A DNA stretch of 64,000 bases from Progne subis subis (taxonomy: Eukaryota > Chordata > Aves > Passeriformes > Hirundinidae), in assembly GCA_022316685.1 (NCBI GenBank), contig JAKJHU010000026.1, positions 1,930,001 to 1,994,000 of the forward strand, read 5' to 3'. Of the stretch, positions 26,987-38,400 are shown piece after piece; position 1 is the stretch's first letter, and each line of letters starts with the position of its first letter. The notes below the pieces were generated by a model that saw nothing but the letters and a program-made list of their open reading frames with translations, made no database searches and was not told the origin of the DNA. The translations under genes and the position numbers were made by a program.

Positions 26987-26993
26987 TTTTATA
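26987..26993 (-). promoter_or_regulatory. LTR TATA box
   Basis: Plus-strand TTTTATA reads TATAAAA on the LTR sense strand. Its position relative to the polyadenylation signal fits a retroviral U3/R promoter. Present activity is unknown. Confidence 0.65.
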
Positions 26994-27409
26994 CTAACTG
27001 CTATGTATTTCGATATTTACTATTTATTACCAATGTCTATCACTATTACTAAAAAAGTCATATTTACTTTGATCCAATCCTCACAAACTACTTTGTGCCA
27101 ACGTCACTGCTGAAATGGAGTGAGGGAAGAAGAAAGAAGAAGAAGGAGACAATGCCCCAAATTCTCCATCTTGTCCCCATTCACTTCAATACAAGAAATC
27201 CAAACTCATTGTTTTTTCACCCTGTGATACACTAAACTACAATCTTTCACGCTCTTGTGGCCTGCAATGCTTCCTGCAGTGCAAGAAGCCTCTCCCATGG
27301 ACTGAAATCAAATCCAGTGTCTCTCTGAGCTCTGGGCTGTGGTCCCAGACCCCCCTGCCCAGGTCTCTGACCCTCCAGGGCAACCAAAGGAATGCCCTGG
27401 ACTCCAACA

Positions 27410-27415
27410 GGGCAG
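27410..27415. repeat. Target site duplication, right copy
   Basis: GGGCAG immediately follows the LTR end and is identical to 26760-26765. Confidence 0.88.
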
Positions 27416-27467
27416 GAGTACTGCAATGGAAAGAAATGAGTTGCAAAGAAAATACTAGAATACTGGC

Positions 27468-27666
27468 TGGGTGGTGTTGTGGTGTTGTTTTGTTTTTTTG
27501 GTTGTTTGTTTGGTGGGTTTTTTTGTTGTTGTTGTTGTTTTTGTTGGGTTTTTTTGTTTTTGTTTTGGGGTTTTTTTGTTTTGTTTTGTGGGTTTTTTGT
27601 TGGTTTTTTTGTTTTGTTTTGTTTTTTGTTTTGTTTTGTTTTTTGTTTTGTTTTTGTGTTTTTTTT
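27468..27666. repeat. 199-base pure T/G tract
   Basis: Every base from 27468 to 27666 is T or G on the plus strand. It moves from GTGGTGTTG-like sequence through (GTT)5 to TTTTG/TTTTTG units. It starts 58 bases after the LTR end. Hydrophobic F/V/C-rich plus frames and K/N/T/P-rich minus frames here are artefacts. Confidence 0.98.
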
Positions 27667-29967
27667 CTTCCCAAGAATGATAGAAGAGGCTCACCCACCA
27701 CCTCAGCCTCCCCAGAAATGATGAATACAGTGTGAGTTCAAAGGACCGTGAGATTGAGGTTGGGTGAGAGTTGTACTAGGTTTAGGACGAATCTTCTCTT
27801 CCTCAGCACTTGATTTGCAGACTACTTTGGATCCCAAGGACCTGAGTCATGAAGTTTGAGCAGTGTGAGTCGAAACAAGCCACTTCCTTTCATAGTATAT
27901 TTGGGTTTCTCATTGGCCATTTAATCTGTATGGCTTTGCTGAATGGAATATGCAGGGTTTGGCATGATTGGTTGCCATGTGCAAAACAGACCATGACTAA
28001 ATCATGGAATTATCTCTAAGAAACAGACACACTTTTCGGATAAGGCTTGTAATTGTGGTGAAGAGTTTTGCCACTAAGCCTGGTGAGGAGGTTACTTGTG
28101 CAAAGTGAAGGAGTAGGGCTCCTAACAGCACTTTGCAGCCCTGCTCCTACCTTTGCTCTATTAGTTGCAGAATTGCAGAGATAGTGAAAAGTTGTCAAAG
28201 GGTGGACATCATCTGGTTCTCCCTTTACTGTTTTCCAAGTGGAACTATTTGCTCTTATGAGTGAACACAGTGAAAATTTCCTCCTTGCCTGTGTGTCTCT
28301 GACCCACTGAAAACACAAAACGCAGGCACAGCACACAACCATTCTATCTGCTGGTGTGGCAGGGTGATACAGTGAACTGAAATGCTTTGATGCTGTGGAC
28401 AAGAGGCACAGCTGTAAACCAGCCGAAAATCTTCACAGCCACTACTGCTGTGCACCCAGAAGGCTCTAGTTGTAATGTTAGCAGGCAAAAAGACTTCCAG
28501 AAAAGTATCTCAATTTCTGGAATAATACTTCTGTGCTGACCTGTTTAGTAGTCTTGTTACACAGGTGTCCTCCATGGGGACAACATGGTCTGGCTTTTGC
28601 ATGTTGGACCTGCCTCAGAGATGCCAAAGCAGGGCAGCATCTGGATTTGGAGTCTCGGGAATTAACTGCTCCGTGTCTCACATTCAGGGACTTAAAGTGA
28701 TGATCGTTCTGGCAAATAAATGTTCCAGATCTAGGTCACTGTTCTCATTTCTCCTAAGAATGCTTATGGTCAGAATAATTAATCATTTAAGTGGTCAAAA
28801 CTGACAGTAGTTACTTGATGTAGGAAATTGCACAAGGAAAAAAAAAACTTGGCAAGAGGTGGTGGGAATACTGAAGTGGCCTTCTGCATTGTTGGAAGTG
28901 ACAATTTTGTTCATTGTTTCCCTTGGATCTTCTCATTAGTCAGCTGGATAGCTTTGTGCCTGCCGTGTTTCGCAGAGGTTGGGACACGGGGCCGCGCAAC
29001 GATCACACAATTGTGCACGGAGCTTCGGCTCCTGTAGTCTTGCCATAGAACAAAAAGGCCATTGTTTCCAGTACAGTACTAAAGCAGGAAAAAAGTTACA
29101 AAGGTCTTTCCTCTAGATAGAAGGCTGCCTTAGCAGCAGGCAGGAGAGAGCTAGCAAGGAGTTTATCTGCTGGAAATGGCTTTCACCATTTGCATTTTTG
29201 TTTCATCTTATTTTTCTGATTACTGGGGAAGATACTTAATGCTAAAACTGTAAAATCAGTTGGGATAGATAGCTGACTGGAAGCTGATGATATGAGTAAT
29301 CTAGACCTGGAAACGGTTTTGGTTTTTTCAGGCTGTGTTACAGTTCAGTTTTTAGAACCATTGAATCCTAGTGGAGGAGCGACCGTGCCTTTGTGTGTGT
29401 GTATATTCTTCTGGCAGACTGAGAGCCCTTTAGTCACTTGTTAGGAATAGAATACATCATTAGAAAATACTTAATGACTTGCCAAAGTAGACTAAATAGT
29501 ACACATTAGTCCTCTCTGGGAGGAAGGTCCTGCTTAAGTAAATTAAGTTATGAAGCCTTTTCTTGGAAAATCCACCCTTAAAAGGTATCGATGGAACAGA
29601 ATACCTCAAATGTCAAATCTGATTTTATTGGGTCAGCACAACTCAGAAAAAGAGCAGCCAGACACTTTTTTTTTTTTATTCCACTTCATATCAGAGTTAG
29701 CATATCCTCCCTTACCCCATCTCTGTTCAAAGGGGCTCTGTAGCAGGCTATGTGTGGAGAGATGTAAATTTTGTTAGGGTGATTTCTAGGATCACCTCCA
29801 GGCATTGGGATTGCAACTTCACTATTGATCTTCATGTTGGAGGAAACATTTACAGAAACTACCTTCCTGCATCTGACCGCCTACCATGGCCAGTTTGGAC
29901 TCTTACTGGGCCCTATTCTGCTGTCAATAGCATTGTATGATGTTGAGCCAGAGCTTGTAACAGCAAA

Positions 29968-30064
29968 ATATCTATATCTATATATATATCTATATATATC
30001 TCGATATTACTCTTAATATATATATATTGATAGGTACATGTACACACATATATAACATTATATA
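29968..30064. repeat. TA/TATC microsatellite region
   Basis: Imperfect TATATC and TA repeats (29968-30030) are followed by GTACATGTAC and further ATATA steps. The length is probably variable between individuals. The frames reading LYLYIYLYI and the minus-strand IYIDIYIDID come from it. Confidence 0.9.
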
Positions 30065-31159
30065 AATGGTGAAATAATTGTTCTGTAGTTTCTTGTGCAA
30101 ACACTTGTATTATTTGCATGCAGACACTTCCCCTTCTAGATGAGATCATTTGTGGCTTTAATCAACTGCCCAACAGGTAATATGATCTTCAGCAGAGCCT
30201 GTATTTAAAAGCTGTTAGGAGTCTGCCTTCTGGCACAAACTAGATTTTACTGAATGGTTTGCGCTAGCTTGGTAAGAGGTGTCTTGTTCCTGGAGATGTA
30301 CTACATTGAAAGCATAAGCATAAGATAAATATTATTTTGTGGGGAATAATGACAACTTTATGTTGTCCGCAGTCATCAGTTATTTCTTAGTGAAACTGGA
30401 TTTTACCACTTCTACAGTGAGAAAAATGAGGAATGTTTAATTACTAGATAGAAAATACTGCTTTAGTAAGTTTAGGAAATAAGACTTTTTTTTTTCCTTG
30501 TAAATGTTATCAGACATAATGAATATTGCAAGTGGTCTTGCATTACCAAGTAAGCTAGAAACATGTTGGTAGTTTTCCCTTGTTTGTTTCTCTAACAGTA
30601 AGAATAGAAAATATTTATTTTGATGGTTGGTAAATGAGAATTATATCCACAAGACCAGAAATGGGCATAGTAGGCATAATAGAGTCAATGTTGTAATGGC
30701 ATAATAATGGGGACATTTGAATTTCCAGAGGAAAACCTGCCAAATGGATATGCCTCGTTACACACAGTGATGGTGGCAATACCTCATCAAAGAAATATTC
30801 AAAGAAGAACTTTATTGAGAGCCTCAATAACTTAGCCCATTGTATGTAAAAAAGTTTTACCAACACACTTTGTTCTTCTAGTGTCACAAACAGTTCCTGC
30901 CGTTGCAGAGGGAGAAAGTCTTTGGTAATTGAAACAGTAACTAGAGAATAACTTTTGGCAGCACTGTTTTATAGGAGCTGCAGCTGATCAGTGCTGTGCC
31001 TTGAAATAGAGTTGCATTGTTTGACATGCCTGCTGCACTAAAAAAATTTAGCTTTTTTAAATGTGAAACCTTTCAGAAACTTTTTTTTAAGTGTTCTACT
31101 TCCCATGACTTCAATTTTCTCTCTCCATGCCTGGCTCCCTGCTCCATGCCCCTCCACCA

Positions 31160-31182
31160 CCCCCCCCCCCCCACTCCCCCCC
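31160..31182. repeat. Poly-C tract
   Basis: C13 (31160-31172), then ACT, then C7 (31176-31182), preceded by CCTCCACCA. The minus strand therefore carries G13 and G7. Prone to length error in sequencing. Confidence 0.95.
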
Positions 31183-32140
31183 AGTATCAATTTATGTAAG
31201 CTCTTCTTCCTAGGTTTTGGACAAATGGGCTTGGGCTCCCTAATCTTTACATGCTGCCTTACCTGAATATTCCTGGCAAATGCAATAAAGCTGGGAGTCT
31301 TTTTAGGTAATTGATGGCAGACTCCAGAAGGCAAAAAAAATTGCCAAGACAGGGACAAAATTTATGCTGAAATTTATATTTGAACATTGTAAACCTGTAA
31401 ACAGAAGAATTGGACCCCTTCTAGGAAGTAGTCTGAAAACCTAAAAGGATATTTTTTTTTTTTAGTTTTTGTTTTTCAAAAGGAATTTGAGGTAGAGATT
31501 CACAGATCTATCCTTGGGATAGTGGAGTGAGAAAAGGAAAGGTCTTCTAAAATAAAACATGGATCAGAAGGAAGAGTAGGAACCAGGATGGCTTCTCATC
31601 TTGCTGAGAGAGAAATCTGCAGCCTGGCTGGCAAGCAGCAAGCGCTGTAGAAGCAAATGAAGGGGGCTGTGGCTGGCTTATGCACAGACTGCCAGAGCCT
31701 TCTAGTTAGTCCCTCTTGGGCTGTGATAAACCAAGTGATGATGGATCCTTATACCTGTTGGTGCTGTTTTCTGGAAGTAGAAGTCATGAGGTATTGATTA
31801 ACTTCCCTTCAAAAGCAGGAGGCCAAATTGTCTGATATCTTCATAATGTCAGCTGTTGCTTTGCTGGACTTCTGAAGATGCAGGCAAATGGAAAGTTCTG
31901 ATGTCACTTCCCCCCTTAGCTTAATATTGGCTGGTCCATGCCATCAACCCTGCTGAATGTTCAAGACAGGCAGAGTCACTTTGTGGTTAGGATTCTTGGC
32001 AGTTTTCCTATAGACTGGAGGATACAACGGGGCAGTCCTTCCCTTGTCTGGCTCTGTTACTGTCTGGGGAGATTGGGCAACCCTTCAGCAATGCTGAATT
32101 CTGAAACAGAAATGTGAATTTAGGTGACTTAATTTGACAT

Positions 32141-32480
32141 TGTCCTGGGTTCAGCTGGGGTAGACTTCATTTTTTCTTAGTAGGTGGTACAGTGTTGCAT
32201 TTCAGATGTAGAATGAGAAAAATGTTGATAAAACTGATCTTATCAGTGATAAGATCAATGTTATCACTGATGTTTTAGTTGTTGCTGAGCGGTGCTTACT
32301 CTAAGTCAAGGACTTCTCAGTGTCTCAGACTCTGCCCATGAGTAGGTGTGCAAAAAAGCTGTGAGAGGGCATGGCCAGGACAGCTGACCCAAACAGGCTG
32401 AAGACATATTCCATACGACAGAACATTATGCCCAGTATATTAACTGGGAGGTTGGCCAAGAGGGATCAGGGTTTTCCAGT
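32141..32480 (+). mobile_element. Truncated LTR, sense, with palindromic insertion
   Basis: Starts TGTCCTGGGTTCAGCTGGGG, the 5' end of a widespread avian LTR family. It continues with the matching U3 segments GTTTTAGTTGTTGCTGAGCG, CTAAGTCAAGGACTTCTCAG, CCAGGACAGCTGACCCAAAC and the core-promoter region CCCAGTATATTAACTGGGAG (TATA-like at 32436-32443). Similarity fades after about 32480, so R and U5 are missing or too diverged. The same family appears in antisense, complete, at 39812-40337. Relative to that copy this one has about 31 extra bases forming hairpins at 32236-32271. The 87-codon frame at 32371-32634 is a chance frame partly inside it. Confidence 0.85.
32236..32271. repeat. Two overlapping, mutually exclusive hairpins
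   Basis: Hairpin A: GATCTTATC (32236-32244), loop AGT, GATAAGATC (32248-32256). Hairpin B: ATCAGTGATAA (32242-32252), loop of 8, TTATCACTGAT (32261-32271). Both stems are perfect and share bases 32242-32256, so only one can form at a time. The segment is absent from the sister LTR at 40236-40256. Confidence 0.93.
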
Positions 32481-35400
32481 GTTAATTTTTAATCTGGTCC
32501 AGAAACACCTTTGGCATGGACTATGCAGTGGGAACACGAAGCCAGTCATGCAGCACGTGCATGTTCTCCTGAAGCAGTTGGAGGGAGAAAACAGTGATGC
32601 ACAAAACAACAGGTCCTTCAGCAGTGCTACATAAGTGGCTGCTGTTTTGGCAAAAGCATGGGAAGTGACTGAGACTTGATAGGGCAGTCATAGGCACACA
32701 TGAACTCAACTACAGCACAGACAAGCATTGTCGTTTTCATGAGAGATCCAGATGTCTGGAAGAGATGCATGGAGAGAAGAGAGAATAGTCCTCAGTCCAA
32801 AAAACCCAACTTAGTCACTCTGAGAGCAGTGAACCAACTGTCAAATATCACTGGTATTTGTTTCCAAGTTTTCAAAGTTGTTTGGTTTTGTTTTGTTTTT
32901 TTTTTTTCCTTATAACTCTTATTTTTTGATCCTTTACTTCTCTAGCCACAGTTAAATTTCATTTCAAGGATAGCAAAGGTTAGTGACTCATCAGAGGTTG
33001 TCTCACCTGCTGAAACTCAGATGTGACAGGCAGGTTGCAGCCTTGTTTGGATAAGAGAAAAGTTGTAACACAAGCAAACACTTTCTATGCTTTCTATTAA
33101 TTCTGAAAAATACCTCCTACAGCTGAGTCTCTTGGGAGGGGCTTTGTTACTGATTTTGTTTTCATTTGGTTTTTAACAACTAACTAGTCTGAGCAGTAGT
33201 TGGAAAGAATAGTTGTTTGGATCATTTTACACTGCTTTATGGCAAAGATTTTACTTCTGTCTTAGAAATGACAAGGGCAAGATGCTGATATTTTGTCCTG
33301 CCAAATTCTTCTTAGTTTGGATGTGGACTTACGAACCTTGTCTGTAGGCTGAACTGGCCTTGAGTTTTCTTTGTTAGTGGTTTTCAGAAGACCCTTAATA
33401 TTTCACGATTGAATGGACTGCACATAGATGCTCATCATCTGCCCCATATTCTGACCATAGCACGCTCCTGATCCGCAATTTAACAAGATTACAGTGTGGT
33501 TTAGCTGAAGGCACCTGTTTTTCTTCTTTGTGTGTATTAATGGAAAAGTTCATCAAGTTTCACTTGAACTGTGATAGAGTCATAGATAGGTAAAGGGTGG
33601 TATGTTGTTTCTCTTAAGCTAGCAGTAGCTCCAGGCATTTCTATTTCTCAATTTTTAATATTTTCAAGTGATTCTGTAAAGCTCGGCCATGTGGAAACAA
33701 ACAGATCACACTTAATATAGGAGCTGGTGACTAGTAAAATGGTAACCACAGCAAGCCAGTGAAGTTGATGAGCTTCTGGATTTGAAGTTTCCTTTTTAGC
33801 ACACTTTGAGTGTTACTGTGGAACTTTTTACTCCAGTTTTGGGTTGGTTAGTATTATGTTGTAAGAAACCATAGCATTTTCTTTCTACTTTTGACACAGT
33901 AACTGTTTTGACAAGTGATTGTGTGATTAAAGGCCCTGTAGTGACATAGTAATGACTAAAACCCTGTGGGTTTTCTGTACGCCTATACCAGATGTATTTA
34001 TCAGATATTTATCAGAGTAATTTTCAATAGCTCTGCAGGCAGTTGTTCTGCAATGCAAAAGTGAAGCAAGTGTTTGAACAAAACCCTGCTGTCATTTGGC
34101 AATGCTGTTGTGAGCAAAACCTGTAGCTATGTGAAAGACCGCTGATGTTCGGTATGTTGCTGGCAAACTGCTCTTTTTATTTTTGATGGCAGATCCCCAA
34201 GTGTCTGTACACTGCAGCACAAGGCAGCAGACGTCGCAAGAATTCACTACTTCTGCCTTAAAGCACTTTCTCTCTTTTTGTAGAGGGACAGTTTATGATA
34301 GGAGCTCCTTGGTTTCATGCTTCTTTTCATCCTATCATATTCCCTTCCTAGCCCTGTTTATAATTCCCTGTTCTTTTGTATGCAGATGACAAACAATGCA
34401 GATATCTGCATTGATTAATCTTAATCAAGTACTCTTGTTTTTATTTGGGGGCCAGGTTTGTTATTTCTTAATGTTTTCCCAGCATCTCTACTTTCTTGGA
34501 AAGTTTTAAGAGCATTTAGTGACCTGTGATAGAAGTGGTTCTGTAAAATGCTGGCTGCAATTTTATGTTCCTTTTTCTTTATTTATTTTCTTTGGTTTGT
34601 TAGGATTTTGAAGGTCATGCAAGAGGACTGAAGTTTACAAGTATAAGAACTGAAATCCTATATTTATCTTTGTCTTGAGTCTCTTCCAACTCAGAATACT
34701 CTGTGAAAAAAAAACCAGTTCTGTGAAATCAGAAAATGAAATGTGATGGGAGAAAAAAAAATAATAATAAAAAAAAGCTTTTTCAGTTTCTAGCTTTATT
34801 TCATAAGCTGTAAACTCTAAAGACCCAAATTCTGCTAAGGTTTCTTAAATGTGGTAGTACTGGGTGCTTTTGTCACTCCTTGCACTGGAAAGGAGCTGTA
34901 GTCAGGGGACTGAATAGAAACTTCAGTCTGGTATCCAATCCTAACTTGAAACTTGGCCTAGGAACAGAAGATTCCCATTTCTCCAAAATGATTTTACAGG
35001 ATCTGTGTGTCAGTCAGGCTCTGGTTTCCACCTTAACCACGCAAACTTGTGATTTTCACATCTTTGTGACCCTTAAGTCAAAATCAGGCATTTCTGTCTG
35101 CTTCTTTTGTGTTGTAATGTAGGTCAGAAAGCAAAAAAATTCTGGGGGTGGCAAGCCTGTGAAGGTAATGCTGCCAAGTTCCTCACAGCTTTGGTTTGAG
35201 CTGCATATGCACACTGGTGATTGAGATAAGTACAAGCTGTCCTGGGATGCTTGCAGGAGAAGAGGGAGTTGCTGCTTGGAGTATGTAACACTCTCATGGC
35301 AAGATTCTTTTTTCATGACTTTTTGCATTAAAAGTTCTGCTCAAGAAGAGAAAGGAAAAAAAAAATAATCATAAATCTGTGTCATAGGAAAGGAACAAAG

Positions 35401-38400
35401 CAATCTGATTTTCAATAACCATATGTTGAAGATCATGGAAAGCAATTGCATGTAAAAATCCTTCATTAGGCACTGCTCTGAAGTTGTATTTAGTCCATTT
35501 TCTTGACAGTTCATGGAAACTTAGAATGCATCTTTTCATGGCAATGATTTAAGTGCATAGCTTCACTCAAGCTAGGACTTGATCTTTGTTTTGATCCATA
35601 AAGTTAAGTCACTGTAATCCAGCTTAGTAATGTAAATTGCCTATTTCTCATCTATGGCATACCCAAATGCTGTTCATCTTTTCAATCTAGAGTATCACAA
35701 TATATTGTGTAAAGCAACATTCCTCTCCCAATTCTTTGCCAGTCTTCTACCATTCATGACCTTACTCCTTTTCATAATCATAGCTTCATTTTTACATTCA
35801 CAGTTATTCTTCCCCCTTTCCCTTCATTGTGTCTTGGCTAGAATAAGATACATTCTCTGGGCCAGAGTCTGTGTTAATCTACTGCACTAAGAGGTGCCAT
35901 AAAGTAACATAAATACTTGAAGCGTAGGTATGGATGGATGACTTATGGGACAAAAGGGACTGCAGTAAATGAGTGTGTTTAATTGCTTGCTTGGGTTTTA
36001 GTGGGATCAGAACAAGTTGAGAGCTCTTCTGAAAAAAAAGTGTGATCATAATAAGATAGATAATGACATCTGTAGGTAGCTAGTAATGAAACTACTGACA
36101 ATAGTTATTTGTGACTTTAGAAAGAACTGGTCCTTTGAAAAGATGTGAAAGTTGCTTGGCTGAGCTTTCAGCACACCGAGGACTACTGCCAGCTTACTGG
36201 CAAATGAGGAGGTCTTCCAACAGCCAAGATCTATAGCTTTAACTGGAACAGCAGAAACTGGTGCTCAAATAAATTAGCAATGCTTTACATAGCCTTATCT
36301 TTCATCAGTCCAGGAGAGACTCGTTGCTATATTAACAAATTCTTTTAGGACACTGTTTTGTTATTTAACACAAGCTTGGCAGAGCATCAGACGAAACAGT
36401 TCTTCTGTTCTCCCTAAGCTATTGTTCTTTCCTTCTAATCTTCTGTAAAGTCTGTTACAGGATCCTGCTTCTCTTCTGCAACTTCTGTCAATAGTTTCTA
36501 AGAAAAATCTTCAACATCCCAAAATAAAAGCAAAGCACCCTGACCCCTAGCCTGCTATGTCTCTTAATTTTGTGGGCATGGTGTGCTGTTCCCATGCTGC
36601 ATTCCCTGAGAGGCAGTCATCTCTGAATATGCCTGCAGTGTTGTCATCTGCTTTACTGGATGACTGATTTTAGCACATAGGAGCATGTGTTTTGTGTGGC
36701 TATAGTTTACACCCATGTGCAGATTTGTGTAGAAAAGCTTTATGTAGTTTCTCACTACAACATCCTTCTGCTAGTGGTGCTGGATGTGTCCAGATCCTCT
36801 CAGGGCCTTTTCCCCACCTCAGGTCTAGAGACATCTTGGCATTCAGAAGTACTGCAGTTCCTTCTCTTATGGGAATGAATAGAAGAGAATGTGAGATGAC
36901 CCTTAGAGACAATAAAACATTAATTAACATTAATTAACAACACCAGACTGTTTTCAGATGAGGAATTACTTCTCTCTATGGGAAGAGTGTTCCTCAATAA
37001 CCTCATTATATAAAACCCCATTAAACTCTTTAAAAGGCTCGAGCCTGGGAGATGCCTGATGCTGTGCATTGCTGTGGAAGTCATGGGGAGTCACGGCAGG
37101 TGTTGCTCGCTTGCAGGAGACAAAAAGGATCTGAGGAGATGAGGGAATTTGACACTGGTGTATTTATTAAGTCAGGTCACAATGTTTGTGTGACTGTTGC
37201 ATGCTAAATGAATATTTTAAGCAAAGCAGAAAATTGATTCTCTTTAATTAGAAATCTGGTACACAAGGGAGGGTACACAAGTGGTTCTCCCAATATGTGC
37301 TGTTAATGTAACTTATTACAGAAGCCTGGTAGTTAAATCTCCCAGATAATGAAAGGGACAGTTGAGGCCATAGAAGCATTTGGTGACTTATTATAGATCC
37401 TGTATTTTCCTGTGAGTGCAGAAATAGTCATATTTCCTTCAGAGCTGTACAAAGAGCTTGCAAACGTCTGTTAGCTAAATGTGCAGTAAATAGGTTTATC
37501 AACCTTGTGTATTTTAAGTGTCACCTACTGGCAGGTAGGATGAAAACAAAGGAATTAATAAAAAGTGTTTGTGGTGAAAGATACGAACTTAATACTGTGT
37601 CAGGTGAGTGTAAGAACACTTGCCTATAAGATAGTCACGAGTGAGAAGAGAAAGTAGTCCCATATCTAAAACTGATCCTTAATGCTTGCCTCTTTCTGCA
37701 GCATTTTGGGCACCGCTGGTGTGAAGTATGTATTGCTCTGCCTTCCCTCTGGCTTCACAAAGCCTGTAACACATCTGCACCTACATCTGAAGGTCTCCAG
37801 TCTGCTTGAGTTCTCTGGGAAGTTTGAGCTGGTATTTATGCTTGGCCCAGGTCTTCCTATAATGCTTTAGAGGTGTGGGGCTTTTTTATTTTAACTTAAA
37901 TTTTTTTCCAAGTTCTGTTTTTCTGTCAGTCACTATTTTCATGGAAGTTAGGTGGTTGCTACAGTCCATCTGTTTATAGCAGGCTTAAGCTGCTTGCACA
38001 TAATGTTTCCATTGCCCTCTCCACACCTGCCACGGCACAGACTGACATGGGTGATGCATTCAAAGTCTTCTGTATAATCCAGTCTCACACTGCTTGAGTT
38101 CATGCCCTTTAAAAATGTTGTGTATTCTGTTTTCCTCTCTTGCTGTTTCTGTAGTGAGTTTTTAAAACTGTGTGCAAACATGTATGTATGTTTAAAATAA
38201 ATATTACATGCACACACATTGTTAATTGCCTATACTATGAAATGTCATCAGTAAGACTGTTCAGTGATATGCTGTGGAACTGGAGATGAGAGAGAGCACA
38301 TGGTTCATGCTGAAATGACATTTGCCTTCTGGATTGGCTTAACAATACAAGATTTGGATGCAACGTTATGGTTCTTGATCCTAGGGCTTAACTCAAAGGC

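Larger units (their letters stand above)
26766..27409 (-). mobile_element. Solo LTR, antisense, complete (644 bp)
   Basis: The element begins TGTTGGGGGGCTGCTTTTCC and ends with GGACTCCAACA on the plus strand, giving TG...CA ends, and is flanked by a perfect 6-bp direct repeat. On its sense (minus) strand it carries a TATA box (TATAAAA, complement of 26987-26993) and about 90 bases further on AATAAA (complement of 26894-26899), in the order expected for U3-R-U5. A GAA/GGA-rich patch lies at 27121-27150. The sequence resembles an LTR widespread in songbird genomes (recalled, not searched). There is no internal gag/pol sequence on either side, so this is a recombined solo LTR. The 154-codon minus frame at 27237-27701 is an artefact spanning LTR and T/G tract. 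Confidence 0.9.
27667..32140. other. Non-coding stretch, no gene seen
   Basis: The longest frame (128 codons, minus, 28016-28402) has no recognisable motif. A small CpG-richer patch lies at 28965-29030. The plus-strand frame from 29783 to about 29980 reads fairly coding-like but lacks clear splice support. An AT microsatellite lies at 29968-30064 and a C run at 31160-31182. Confidence 0.55.

Noticed and set aside
27237..27701. 154-codon minus frame rich in K, N, Q and T
   Set aside because: It spans the LTR edge and the pure T/G tract. The composition is produced by AAAAC repeats on the minus strand.
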